From NCBI GenBank assembly GCA_047030855.1, contig JBKYIJ010000008.1, positions 1,860,001-1,924,000 on the forward strand: a stretch of 64,000 nt of DNA. The letters run 5' to 3'. Under the pieces are notes generated by a model. The model worked only from the letters and a program-made list of their open reading frames with translations. It was not told the DNA's origin and did not search any database. Of this stretch, positions 25,674-35,084 are shown in pieces; the stretch's first letter is position 1, and each line of letters starts with the position of its first letter. A program made the translations under genes and the position numbers. Origin of the DNA: QVMM01 sp047030855 (lineage in GTDB: Bacteria; Bacteroidota; Bacteroidia; Bacteroidales; Dysgonomonadaceae).

Positions 25674-25708
25674 TTTGATATTCTTGTAATGATTTTTTAG
25701 TAGATTTG
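25674..25708 (+). promoter_or_regulatory. Probable MFS transporter promoter
   Basis: TTTG (25674-25677) and TAGATTTG (25701-25708) are 23 bases apart. The start codon is about 120 bases downstream, so a long leader is implied. Confidence 0.45.
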
Positions 25709-25829
25709 CGTTTTATATAACAATAAGTAACTTTTTTGCATGGTTTTTTAGCATAAAGCTATAAGGTTTCACGCTTTGGTTTTATGATGTAAAAGGTTAA
25801 TTTTCTGAAATTTAGAAAAACAAAAAAAT

Positions 25830-27191
25830 ATGACTGAACTTATTAGAAAAAAACTTAGCGACTCCAAAGCTGCACGCTGGAGCGTGCTGGCTCTTGTCGC
25901 GTTTACAATGCTTTGCGGCTATTTCCTGACGGACGTTATGTCGCCTCTGAAACCTATGCTCGAATCGCAATTGTTGTGGGATAGCAGCGATTACGGATTT
26001 TTCACGAGCGCATACGGCTGGTTTAACGTCTTTTTGCTGATGCTTATTCTGGGCGGTATCATTCTCGATAAAATGGGAGTCCGTTTCACGGGCGTGATGT
26101 CCTGTGCGCTTATGATAATAGGCTGCTCGCTGAAATACTATGCCATTTCGGACTATTCGTCTTTCGAGGGTACTATGTTCGGTATTAAAACGCAGGTGCT
26201 TGTGGCAAGTATAGGATATGCTATATTTGGTGTAGGTATAGAGACGGCAGGTATAACCGTTTCGAAGATAATCGTAAGATGGTTTAAAGGAAAAGAGATG
26301 GCGCTTGCTATGGGGCTCGAGATGGCGACTGCGCGTCTGGGAACGGCATTGGCGCTGGGGATAACCGTTCCTGTAGCAAAACACTTTCAAAGCATATCTA
26401 CGCCCATCCTTTTCGGACTCGTTCTTCTTTGCATCGGTTTTATCGCGTTTCTTGTGTTTTGCGTGATGGATCGCAAACTGGATGCCTCGATGGAAGAATC
26501 TGACGAAGAACCCGAAGAACCTTTCCGCGTGAAAGATATATTTTCTATTGTAGGAAACAAAGGTTTTTGGCTGATAGCTTTGCTTTGCGTGCTTTTCTAC
26601 TCGGCGGTTTTTCCGTTCCTTAAATACGCAACCGACCTGATGATAAATAAATACAATGTCGAGCCAGAAGCGGCAGGGTTAATACCTGCACTTCTTCCGT
26701 TCGGGACTATTTTGCTGACACCCTTGTTCGGGAACTTGTACGATCGCATAGGTAAGGGGGCAACCCTTATGGTGATCGGTTCGGTGATGCTTATCGTCGT
26801 GCATTTGTTGTTTACGCTCCCGATATTGAATGAGTGGTGGTTTGCAACCATTGTTATGATAGTGTTGGGAATCGCTTTTTCGCTTGTGCCTTCCGCTATG
26901 TGGCCTTCCGTTCCCAAGATTATCCCCGAAAACAAACTGGGTACGGCTTACGCTTTGATATTCTGGGTGCAGAACTGGGGTTTGATGGCAGTGCCTTACC
27001 TGATAGGGCGTGTTCTCGACAAATATTGCAAGATAGGAGTGAGAGCGGACGGGACTACGATCTACGATTATGAACTTCCGATGATGATATTCACGCTTTT
27101 CGGAGTTCTGGCACTTATCGTTGCCCTGCTCTTGAAACGTGAGGACAAGAAAAAAGGATACGGTTTGGAACAACCGAATATTCAGAAATGA
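25830..27191 (+). CDS. Major facilitator superfamily transporter
   Basis: A 453-residue integral membrane protein with about 12 hydrophobic segments in two halves of six, split by an acidic cytoplasmic loop (EESDEEPEEPFRV, around residue 220). The loop after TM2 has the MFS-A-like GIILDKMGVRFTGV, and the equivalent in the second half is GNLYDRIGKGATLM. The pattern resembles MFSD1-like or oxalate/formate-antiporter-like families; the substrate cannot be assigned. It has a separate promoter and is followed by a weak hairpin. Confidence 0.85.
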   Translation: MTELIRKKLSDSKAARWSVLALVAFTMLCGYFLTDVMSPLKPMLESQLLWDSSDYGFFTSAYGWFNVFLLMLILGGIILDKMGVRFTGVMSCALMIIGCSLKYYAISDYSSFEGTMFGIKTQVLVASIGYAIFGVGIETAGITVSKIIVRWFKGKEMALAMGLEMATARLGTALALGITVPVAKHFQSISTPILFGLVLLCIGFIAFLVFCVMDRKLDASMEESDEEPEEPFRVKDIFSIVGNKGFWLIALLCVLFYSAVFPFLKYATDLMINKYNVEPEAAGLIPALLPFGTILLTPLFGNLYDRIGKGATLMVIGSVMLIVVHLLFTLPILNEWWFATIVMIVLGIAFSLVPSAMWPSVPKIIPENKLGTAYALIFWVQNWGLMAVPYLIGRVLDKYCKIGVRADGTTIYDYELPMMIFTLFGVLALIVALLLKREDKKKGYGLEQPNIQK

Positions 27192-27212
27192 TTTTTATCC
27201 TGATTTTGATAT

Positions 27213-27245
27213 GGAAAAGCTGAAGAGATTCAGCTTTTTCCGTTT
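27213..27245 (+). terminator. Probable terminator of the MFS gene
   Basis: GGAAAAGCTGAA and TTCAGCTTTTTCC pair around a 4-base loop, 21 bases after the stop. The T-run is inside the stem, so termination may be weak. Confidence 0.65.
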
Positions 27246-27331
27246 CGTGTCTATGAATTATAAAAATCATCTATAATGTAGCTCAATTCCTTTTTATTTC
27301 TTTACTTTGAGTTCGGAACAAATGTGAACAA

Positions 27332-27733
27332 ATGCTGAAATACCTTTATATAGTTTTAGGATCCGTTTCTCTCGGGTTTGGTATATTGGGTTTTGTTACG
27401 CCCGGTTTGCCCGTAACGCCTCTGATACTGCTTACGGGATTTTTCTACGCAAAAGGTTCGCCCCGATTATATAAAAAACTCGAAAATCATAGAGTTACAG
27501 GTCCTTATCTGAAAAGGATGAGTGGCGGTTTTAGCCTGAAAGCGCGTATTTTTTCGATCGTTTTCATGTGGGTAATGGTTTCGTTCACAGCCTTTGTTGT
27601 TTTCGACAACGGTAAGATGAGGTATATTATGCTGACTTTGGGAGTTGTCGGGACAGTGTCGCAATTGATTTTTTTGAGAAAAAGAAAAGTTGCTGCCGTA
27701 ACATTAGATGCCGAAACGGATACGCCGTCTTAA
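27332..27733 (+). CDS. DUF454 (YbaN-type) inner membrane protein
   Basis: A 133-residue protein with three or four hydrophobic segments. The N-terminal half carries the family signature: GFVTPGLPVTPLILLTGFFY followed by AKGSPRLYKKLENH. Later segments are ARIFSIVFMWVMVSFTAFVV and a short helix near residue 98. The family is widespread, small and of unknown function. It stands alone and ends in a soluble tail. Confidence in the family is high; the role is unknown. Confidence 0.85.
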   Translation: MLKYLYIVLGSVSLGFGILGFVTPGLPVTPLILLTGFFYAKGSPRLYKKLENHRVTGPYLKRMSGGFSLKARIFSIVFMWVMVSFTAFVVFDNGKMRYIMLTLGVVGTVSQLIFLRKRKVAAVTLDAETDTPS

Positions 27734-27834
27734 ATATGTGTTGAAAAATATTTATTTTGATCTTGTGTTTGTGCTTGATTTTAGTTTAATTTGTATAAAT
27801 TAGTAATCAAAAACAAATGTAAATAAACAATCAC

Positions 27835-28137
27835 ATGGAAAATAAAGAAAAACAAAATCAGATACAGATAGAACTGACAGACGAAGTAGCTCAGGGGACA
27901 TACTCCAACTTGGCTATTATTTCACATTCATCATCCGAATTTGTGATAGACTTTGTCCGCATAGTTCCGGGAGTTCCCAAAGCAAAAGTAAAATCACGCA
28001 TCATTCTTACGCCCGAACACGCAAAAAGGTTGTTACTTGCCTTGAATGACAATATTTCAAAATACGAAAACCAGAACGGAGCGATCAAATTGGACAACAA
28101 TGTCGGATTTTTTCCGCCCGTAGGAGGAGAAGCTTAA
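27835..28137 (+). CDS. DUF3467 protein
   Basis: A 100-residue soluble protein. The conserved core reads GTYSNLAIISHSSSEFVIDF, then FVRIVPGVPKAKVKSRI, and LTPEHAKRLLLALNDNISKYE, which is the DUF3467 family pattern. The C-terminus ends in VGFFPPVGGEA. The family is common in Bacteroidetes and some other phyla; its function is not known. It lies 50 bases before ald, so cotranscription is possible. Confidence 0.85.
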   Translation: MENKEKQNQIQIELTDEVAQGTYSNLAIISHSSSEFVIDFVRIVPGVPKAKVKSRIILTPEHAKRLLLALNDNISKYENQNGAIKLDNNVGFFPPVGGEA

Positions 28138-28187
28138 TAAAATATCAGAATCTAAAACCAGAATTTAAAACCGAAAAACATACGACT

Positions 28188-29288
28188 ATGAAAATAGGTA
28201 TTCCAAAAGAAATAAAATCCAACGAAGACAGAGTATCCGTAACTCCTGCAGGGGTTCTCGATTTAGTGAATAACAAGCATGAAGTATATGTTCAGGCAGG
28301 AGCAGGAGTCGGCAGCGGCTTCTCGGACACCGATTATTTCAATGCCGGTGCGACTATCCTTTCCACGATCGAAGAAGTGTATGCGATTGCTGAAATGATT
28401 GTGAAAGTGAAGGAACCTATTGAATCAGAATATAAATTGGTGAAAAAAGATCAGATTTTGTTCACCTATTTTCACTTTGCGTCGAGCAAAGGATTAACCG
28501 AGGCTATGATCAAAAGCGGTGCCGTATGTATTGCTTACGAAACCGTGACTCTGCCCGACAATTCGTTGCCGCTGCTGGTTCCGATGAGCGAAGTGGCAGG
28601 GCGGATGTCGATACAGGAAGGAGCCAAATACCTCGAACGCCCCCAACACGGGAAAGGGATATTGCTCGGCGGAGTACCCGGAGTAAGACCTGCCCATGTT
28701 GTCATCATCGGCGGCGGCGTGGTAGGATCGCAAGCTGCTAAAATGGCGGCGGGATTAGGTGCTTTCGTGACAATCCTCGACAACAACCTGACCCGTCTCA
28801 GGTATCTGTCCGAGATAATGCCTGCAAACGTAGTTACTCAATATTCCAATGAATATACCATCCGCCGGTTGGTAAAACATGCCGATCTTATTATCGGCGC
28901 CGTGCTGATTCCGGGAGCAAAGGCTGCAACCGTGATTTCACGCGACATGCTGAAAGACATGAAGCCCGGAACGGTATTGGTTGACGTATCGGTGGATCAG
29001 GGCGGATGTTTTGAAACAACCAAACCTACGACTCACGAGAAACCTATTTATCTGATAGAGGGAATTGTCCACTATTGTGTGGCAAATATTCCGGGAGCCG
29101 TTCCGATGACATCTACGCAGGCGCTTACCAACGCTACGCTTCCGTATGTGCTGAAAATAGCTAATCTCGGATGGGAAAAGGCTTGTGATGCGTTTGCGGA
29201 TCTCAGGAAAGGTTTGAATGTGATAAAAGGAGACGTTGTGTGTGAAGCAGTTGCCGATACGTTCGGATTGCCTTACAAGCCGTATTGA
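28188..29288 (+). CDS. ald: Alanine dehydrogenase
   Basis: A 366-residue enzyme that converts L-alanine, water and NAD+ to pyruvate, ammonia and NADH. The N-terminal domain starts MKIGIPKEIKSNEDRV, with the catalytic His in TYFHFASSKGLTEAM. The Rossmann domain has VIIGGGVVGSQAAKMAAGLG, and the C-terminal part contains SVDQGGCFETTKPTTH and HYCVANIPGAVPMTST, both hallmarks of Ald. The length is normal for the family. Confidence 0.96.
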   Translation: MKIGIPKEIKSNEDRVSVTPAGVLDLVNNKHEVYVQAGAGVGSGFSDTDYFNAGATILSTIEEVYAIAEMIVKVKEPIESEYKLVKKDQILFTYFHFASSKGLTEAMIKSGAVCIAYETVTLPDNSLPLLVPMSEVAGRMSIQEGAKYLERPQHGKGILLGGVPGVRPAHVVIIGGGVVGSQAAKMAAGLGAFVTILDNNLTRLRYLSEIMPANVVTQYSNEYTIRRLVKHADLIIGAVLIPGAKAATVISRDMLKDMKPGTVLVDVSVDQGGCFETTKPTTHEKPIYLIEGIVHYCVANIPGAVPMTSTQALTNATLPYVLKIANLGWEKACDAFADLRKGLNVIKGDVVCEAVADTFGLPYKPY

Positions 29289-29346
29289 TATAGTTACGTG
29301 AATTTGTTGTGAACGCTTTTGTTTAATCCGATTTAATTTTTTTGAT

Positions 29347-29598
29347 ATGGACGAACAGAAAAGGAAATTCAATTTTTTCTCCATGTTTTGGGAAGGATTT
29401 AAAAACATGAAATTGGGAAAAATACTGTGGACTATTGTAATCATTAAGCTGATTATAATGTTCGTTATCTTACGTCCTTTTTTCTTCCCTAATTTTCTGA
29501 GCTCGAAATTTGATGACGACAAGAGCAAATCTGAATACGTCAGTCAGGAACTGATAGACAGAAGCATAACAAATACGGATAAGAATACCGAAGATTGA
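29347..29598 (+). CDS. DUF4492 small membrane protein upstream of cydAB
   Basis: An 83-residue protein with one hydrophobic segment (IVIIKLIIMFVILRPFFF, about residues 36-53), preceded by a basic amphipathic stretch and followed by a polar C-terminal tail. DUF4492 genes typically sit just before cydA in Bacteroidetes, as here (42 bases). It may assist assembly of the bd oxidase or be a small accessory subunit, by analogy with CydX-type proteins; this is an inference from position. Confidence 0.82.
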   Translation: MDEQKRKFNFFSMFWEGFKNMKLGKILWTIVIIKLIIMFVILRPFFFPNFLSSKFDDDKSKSEYVSQELIDRSITNTDKNTED

Positions 29599-29640
29599 CT
29601 AAACAAATTATAAACTAAGGAAAACCTAAATTAGAGATTT

Positions 29641-31182
29641 ATGGAAATATTAAGCACATCATTGGTTGACTGGTCGAGGCTACAGTTCGCAATGACTGCC
29701 ATGTATCACTGGCTGTTTGTCCCGCTGACGCTGGGGCTCGGCGTGATTATGGCTATTGCCGAAACGATGTATGTCCGTACGGGCAACGAACAGTGGAAAA
29801 AAACCGCTAAATTCTGGATGAATATTTTTGGTATAAATTTCGCTATCGGAGTTGCAACCGGACTTATTCTCGAGTTCCAATTCGGAACCAACTGGTCTAA
29901 CTACAGCTGGTTTGTAGGCGACATATTCGGCGCGCCGCTGGCTATCGAAGCCATTGTCGCATTCTTTATGGAAGCCACTTTTATTTCGATTATGTTTTTC
30001 GGATGGAAACGTGTCGGCAAAAAAGCTCACTTGGCGGCAACATGGCTGACAATACTGGGAGCGACGATATCCGCATTGTGGATTCTTATCGCTAACGCAT
30101 GGATGCAATATCCGACAGGCATGGTTTTCAATCCCGACACAACCCGAAACGAAATGAACGATTTTTGGGCGGTGGCTCTGTCGCCTGTCGCTATAAACAA
30201 GTTCTTCCATGCCGTTATATCCTCTTGGATATTGGGCAGCGTATTTGTGATCGGAGTAGCTTCTTGGTATCTGCTTAAGAAAAGAAATATCGTATTTGCG
30301 AAACAGAGTATTAAAATGGCTTCTGCTTTCGGGCTTGTTGCCGCATTGCTTACTTTGTACACAGGACACGGCTCGGCTCAGCAGGTTGCAAAACATCAGC
30401 CGATGAAGCTCGCTGTAATGGAAGGGTTATACGACGGTAAGAACGGCGCGGATCTTATAGCATTCGCAATTCCGAACCCAAGTAAAAAATATAACAATGA
30501 CGAAAAATCTTTCTTATTCGAAATTTCCATTCCGAAAGGTTTGTCGTGGATGTCGTATGGCGATCCCGATTCCTATGTACCGGGCATAACCAATATTATC
30601 GAAGGCAATTACACAAGCTATGAAGGTAAAGAGGAAATCTCTTTTGCCGAAAAGCAAGCCAGAGGAAAACTGTCTCACGAAGCATTGGCAAATTACAGAA
30701 AAGCAAAAGAGGAAGGCAATACGGCCGCAATGGCTGAATACAAAAAACAACTTGACGAGAACTACCCGTACTTCGGTTACGGTTATTTGCAGACTCCCGA
30801 ACAGTTGATCCCTAATTTGCCGTTAGTATATTGGTCTTTCCACATCATGGTATATCTGGGAGGGTTCTTTATCCTTCTGTTCCTTGTTACGGGTTTCTTT
30901 GTCTATAAAGATAAACTCGAGGGTAAGAAATGGCTGTACTGGGTTTGCCTTCTTTCCATTCCTCTTGTCTATCTTGCGAGTCAGGCAGGCTGGATTGTTG
31001 CCGAAGTCGGACGCCAGCCATGGACTATACAGGACGTACTGCCCGTTCAGGCTGCCTTGTCGGCATTGCAGGCAAGTTCCGTAATGATCACGTTCTTCTT
31101 GTTCTTGGCTTTGTTTACCGCATTGCTGATTGCCGAAATACGAATTATGTTGAACCAGATTAAAAAAGGACCTGAGGCTTAA
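29641..31182 (+). CDS. cydA: Cytochrome bd ubiquinol/menaquinol oxidase subunit I
   Basis: A 513-residue polytopic subunit. The N-terminal segment has RLQFAMTAMYHWLFVPLTLG, containing the haem-ligand-region histidine. TGLILEFQFGTNWSNYSWFV and, near the end, GRQPWTIQDVLP are the strongest CydA signatures. The loop between the helices (about 250-390) is the quinol-binding region. It reduces oxygen to water at low oxygen tension. It is cotranscribed with the DUF4492 gene and cydB. Confidence 0.97.
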   Translation: MEILSTSLVDWSRLQFAMTAMYHWLFVPLTLGLGVIMAIAETMYVRTGNEQWKKTAKFWMNIFGINFAIGVATGLILEFQFGTNWSNYSWFVGDIFGAPLAIEAIVAFFMEATFISIMFFGWKRVGKKAHLAATWLTILGATISALWILIANAWMQYPTGMVFNPDTTRNEMNDFWAVALSPVAINKFFHAVISSWILGSVFVIGVASWYLLKKRNIVFAKQSIKMASAFGLVAALLTLYTGHGSAQQVAKHQPMKLAVMEGLYDGKNGADLIAFAIPNPSKKYNNDEKSFLFEISIPKGLSWMSYGDPDSYVPGITNIIEGNYTSYEGKEEISFAEKQARGKLSHEALANYRKAKEEGNTAAMAEYKKQLDENYPYFGYGYLQTPEQLIPNLPLVYWSFHIMVYLGGFFILLFLVTGFFVYKDKLEGKKWLYWVCLLSIPLVYLASQAGWIVAEVGRQPWTIQDVLPVQAALSALQASSVMITFFLFLALFTALLIAEIRIMLNQIKKGPEA

Positions 31183-31219
31183 TGCTTCCGTGTTCGTTTT
31201 TAAATAAAAAATAACGACT

Positions 31220-32383
31220 ATGTTTGATTATTCATTTTTACAACATTATTGGTGGTTTTTGATCAGCTTGCTGGGAGGAATTTTAGTATTTCTTCTGTTT
31301 GTGCAGGGCGGACAATCCATGATCTTTTCACTGGCAAAAACGCCTGAACACCGCATGCTTCTTGTCAATGCGTTCGGACGTAAGTGGGAATATACTTTTA
31401 CTACGCTTGTAACGTTTGGCGGCGCTGCTTTTGCATCTTTCCCGTTGTTCTATTCTACGAGTTTCGGCGGTGCGTACTGGGTTTGGATGGCTATTCTGTT
31501 CTGCTTCGTTATTCAGGCGGTTGCCTATGAATACCAATCGAAACCGGGCAATACCTACGGACGCAAAACTTATCAGTGGTTTTTGCTGATCAACGGACTT
31601 TTGGGAACTATTCTTTTAGGAGCTGCGGTTGCTACTTTTTTCACAGGATCGGAATTCGGCGTAAATAAAGGAAACCTTACGAACGATATTACAACCAATC
31701 CTCTGGCAGTTACGATCAGTGCATGGCAAAATCCGTTGCACGGACTTGAGGCTTTGGGCAATCTCAGAAACTGGTGCTTGGGACTTGCCGTGTTTTTCTT
31801 GGCTCGTACGCTTGCCTGCCTTTATTTTCTGAATCGTCTGGCTGATGTGGAACTGCTGAAACGTTCACGCAAGTTTTTGCTTTACAATGCTGTTCCGTTT
31901 GTGGTTTTCTTCTTGGTTTTCGTTATCTGGACATTCTTGTCTAAAGGCTTTGCCGTTAATTCCGATACCAAAGAAGTATTTATGAGCGATTATAAGTATT
32001 TCATGAACCTGATCGAGATGCCTGTTGTAGGCATCCTGTTCCTGATCGGAGTGGTGCTGGTGTTGTACGGAATTATCGCGTCGCTGTTGTCGCAGAAGTT
32101 TACCAAAGGTATTTTCTTTGCGGGAGTGGGAACTGTGTTCACCGTATGTTGCCTTTTGCTGATAACAGGCTTTAACAACACTGCCTATTATCCTTCGACT
32201 TACGATCTGCAATCGTCGTTGACGATACAGAATTCAAGTTCGAGCGAGTTTACGCTTACGGCTATGACATATGTCTCGTTCCTGATTCCTTTTGTTCTTG
32301 CATACATTATTTATGCATGGCGAGCATTGGAACGTAAGAAGTTCAAGGCTCAGGATCTGAAAGAAGACGGACATGTGTATTAA
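31220..32383 (+). CDS. cydB: Cytochrome bd oxidase subunit II
   Basis: A 387-residue protein with eight or nine membrane segments. The N-terminus (QHYWWFLISLLGGILVFLLF) and QAVAYEYQSKPGN near residue 95 follow the CydB pattern. The YYPSTYDLQSSLTIQNSSSS segment near residue 315 matches the conserved YPxxxP...LTI...SS region. It starts 37 bases after cydA and is followed by a strong terminator. Confidence 0.95.
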   Translation: MFDYSFLQHYWWFLISLLGGILVFLLFVQGGQSMIFSLAKTPEHRMLLVNAFGRKWEYTFTTLVTFGGAAFASFPLFYSTSFGGAYWVWMAILFCFVIQAVAYEYQSKPGNTYGRKTYQWFLLINGLLGTILLGAAVATFFTGSEFGVNKGNLTNDITTNPLAVTISAWQNPLHGLEALGNLRNWCLGLAVFFLARTLACLYFLNRLADVELLKRSRKFLLYNAVPFVVFFLVFVIWTFLSKGFAVNSDTKEVFMSDYKYFMNLIEMPVVGILFLIGVVLVLYGIIASLLSQKFTKGIFFAGVGTVFTVCCLLLITGFNNTAYYPSTYDLQSSLTIQNSSSSEFTLTAMTYVSFLIPFVLAYIIYAWRALERKKFKAQDLKEDGHVY

Positions 32384-32404
32384 ATAATCTCAAATAATCT
32401 AAAT

Positions 32405-32440
32405 AAAAGAGATAAATCGGTGAGGTTTATCTCTTTTTTT
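32405..32440 (+). terminator. Rho-independent terminator of the cyd operon
   Basis: AAAAGAGATAAA and TTTATCTCTTTT pair around a short loop and are followed by a T-rich tail, 21 bases after cydB. Confidence 0.88.
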
Positions 32441-32474
32441 ATTTTAACAATTACTGATATAGGTAAATCTGTCT

Positions 32475-32482
32475 TATATTTG
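32475..32482 (+). promoter_or_regulatory. -7 promoter element (TATATTTG)
   Basis: An exact TAnnTTTG match, 15 bases before the first possible start codon of the hexosaminidase gene. Confidence 0.55.
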
Positions 32483-32497
32483 TAGTATAAGATTTAT

Positions 32498-35033
32498 ATG
32501 AAAAAAACTGTGAATATGAAAAGGTTTAGTTTGGTTTTATTTATTTTACTTCCGCTGATAAGTTTTGGAAAAGATAATATGACTTCAGAGAAATCTCCCG
32601 TTTCCATTGTGTGGGAAAATGGGCAAAAACGGTATCGAACCCGGATATTTCGAAAATACATTTTACTTTGTCAATCAGGGACAAACAGCATTGGAGAATG
32701 ACTGGGTGATTTATTTTTGCCAGATGCCTTCACCTGTGAAGCAGCAGCCTGAATTGCCGGTTGCTATCGAGCAAATCTGTGCAACCTATTTTAAGATGTA
32801 CCCCACATCCAATTACAAACCTATTGCTGTCGGGGATACGCTTAAAGTCACTTTCCGCACCAGAGGCGCTACAATAAAAGAATCGCGTTCTCCCGAAGGA
32901 GCTTATATCGTTAGGGTTGATAAAGAAGGAAAAGAATCCGCTCCGCAGGATGTGCCTGTGAAGGTAGTTCCTTTCACTCACGATTATCAGTGGAGCCGTC
33001 CCGGCACTGCCGAACTTCCGTATCCTTACGGGAATGTCGTGTATGATCAGAACAAGCTTTTTTCCGAAAAAGTTGAATTGACGGAGCCTGTCGTTTTTCC
33101 TACTCCAAAGCAAATGATTGTGGATGGAGGAGAAGTTTTCTTCCCCGATAAAGTTGTGATCAATGCTGACCTTGGATTTGAAGAAGAAGCTTTGTTATTG
33201 GCGGAAGGATTGGGAATGAAGAGATGTATTGTTACCGATTCGGCAGATGTTTCTATCAATATCAGGTTGGCAGGAGTCAATACCACTTATAATTCTGACG
33301 AAGCATACGAATTAAATATTAGTTTTCCTGAAATATCAATTTTTACAGCCACCAGAAAAGGGGCTTTTAATGCTATTCAGTCATTGTTAATGATTTTTGA
33401 CGGCAAACAACCTTATGATAAAGTTCCGACCTTAAGAATCGTTGATTATCCTGATTTTTCGTACAGAGGGCTGATGCTCGATGTGGCACGTAATTTCAGC
33501 AAAAGGGACGATGTTCTGAAATTGATAGATCTTATGGCTATGTATAAGATGAACGTCCTGCATCTGCATCTTTCGGACGATGAAGGCTGGAGGCTTGCCA
33601 TTCCCGGATTGGAAGAATTGACGCAGGTAGGTGCCCGACGCGGACATACGCACGATGAAAGAGAATGCCTGTATCCTGCTTATGGAGGTTCTTGGAATCC
33701 TGCCGATCCTGATTTATCGGGTAACGGATTTTATTCCCGGATGGATTTTATTACAATTCTCGAATATGCAAAGAGAAAGCATATAAAAATCATTCCCGAG
33801 TTTGACTTTCCCGGACATTCGCGCGCAGCTATTAAAGCTATGGAAGCCCGTTATCATAAATATATAAAAACTGACAAGGAAAAGGCGGAGGAATATCTTC
33901 TTACCGAATTTGCCGATACATCGCGTTATGTATCCGTACAGGCTTTTACAGACAATGTCATAAACGTGGCGATGCCTTCTACTTACAGGTTTGTGGACAA
34001 AATAATATACGAACTCGTGTCGATGTACCGTGCCGCAGGCTGTGAACTCGATATGGTACATCTGGGCGGAGACGAAGTGCCTAAAGGCGCTTGGACGGGA
34101 TCGCCGCTGTGTAAGAAACTTATGGCGGAGAAAGGGATGACTGAAACCCGTGAACTGAAAGATTATTTTCTGGAACAGGTTTTGTCCATCTGCAAAGAAC
34201 GGAACATTACGTTAGGCGGATGGCAGGAAATAGTTACGTTGCCTGACGGAACGGTAAATACGAAGTTTAACGGAAACGATATAGTAAGTTATTGCTGGAA
34301 TACAATGCCCGAATGGCGGGACGAACAAGCTCCGTATAAACTTGCGTCGGAAGGGCATCCCGTAATATTGAGCAATTCATCCAATCTTTACTTAGATCAG
34401 TCTTACAACAGGCATCAGAGCGAACCGGGGCATTATTGGGCGGGTTTTGTCAACGAATTCAATTCCTTCGATTTATTACCGTTCGATATTTATAAATCGG
34501 TGCGTACCGATATGGGCGGAAAGCCTTATGATCTGAATACCATATCGGACGGTAAACAACCGTTGGCAAGAGAAAACAGAAAATATATTTACGGTATACA
34601 GGGACAACTGTGGGCTGAAACTATCCGCAATTTCGATATGGTAGAGTATTACCTGTTTCCTAAAATGTTCGGATTGATAGAACGCGCGTGGAATGCCGAA
34701 CCCGAATGGGCTAAAACGCCCGTTGGAAAACCTTATGAAGATGCGGTGAAATTATACAATGCCAAAATTTCCCAGAGCGAACTTCCCCGTTTGAGCAGGA
34801 TGGATGTGAACTTCAGGGTTGCACAGCCGGGCGCTAAAGTGATCAATGGAAAGCTGTATATGAATTCCCGGATACCCGATGCCGAATTGCGATATACAAC
34901 CGACGGAAGCGAGCCGACAACTGCATCTAAACTGTGGACTGCTCCTGTTGCATGCAATGCCAAGCAGGTAAAAGCAAAAGCTTTTTATCTCGGAAAAGAG
35001 AGCGTTACGACGTTGCTGAATGTAGGGAAGTAA
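32498..35033 (+). CDS. GH20 beta-N-acetylhexosaminidase with an N-terminal frameshift
   Basis: The signal peptide (MKRFSLVLFILLPLISFG, ATG 32516) and first 40 residues are in one frame. The rest, about 800 residues, is in the next frame, and the switch lies at 32621-32629. Removing one base from either GGG (32621-32623) or the A5 run (32625-32629) gives a smooth VWENGKNGIEPGYFEN or VWENGQNGIEPGYFEN. Residues 40-150 are then a chitobiase-type N-terminal domain. The GH20 domain contains LMLDVARNFS, LHLSDDEGWRL, the catalytic HLGGDEVPKGAW and ILSNSSNLYLDQSYN. A C-terminal Ig-like domain (LRYTTDGSEPT) follows. It cleaves terminal GlcNAc or GalNAc residues from glycans, probably in the periplasm or at the surface. 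Confidence 0.85.
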
Positions 35034-35054
35034 AAGTATATCAAATTATTTGTG

Positions 35055-35062
35055 TAGCTTTG
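35055..35062 (+). promoter_or_regulatory. -7 promoter element of der (TAGCTTTG)
   Basis: An exact TAnnTTTG match, 22 bases before the der start codon. Confidence 0.6.
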
Positions 35063-35084
35063 CACAAAATTTACGGATCAGAAA

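Larger units (their letters stand above)
25510..25829. other. Divergent intergenic region between topA and the MFS transporter gene
   Basis: This 320-base A/T-rich region holds the topA promoter (25588-25617, minus), a 20-base palindrome in the topA leader (25534-25553) and a probable MFS promoter (25674-25708, plus). The roughly 120-base MFS leader matches no riboswitch that I recognise. Confidence 0.6.

Noticed and set aside
32498..32701. Programmed ribosomal frameshift in the GH20 gene
   Set aside because: There is no classical slippery heptamer with downstream structure, and four similar indels in other genes favour sequencing error.
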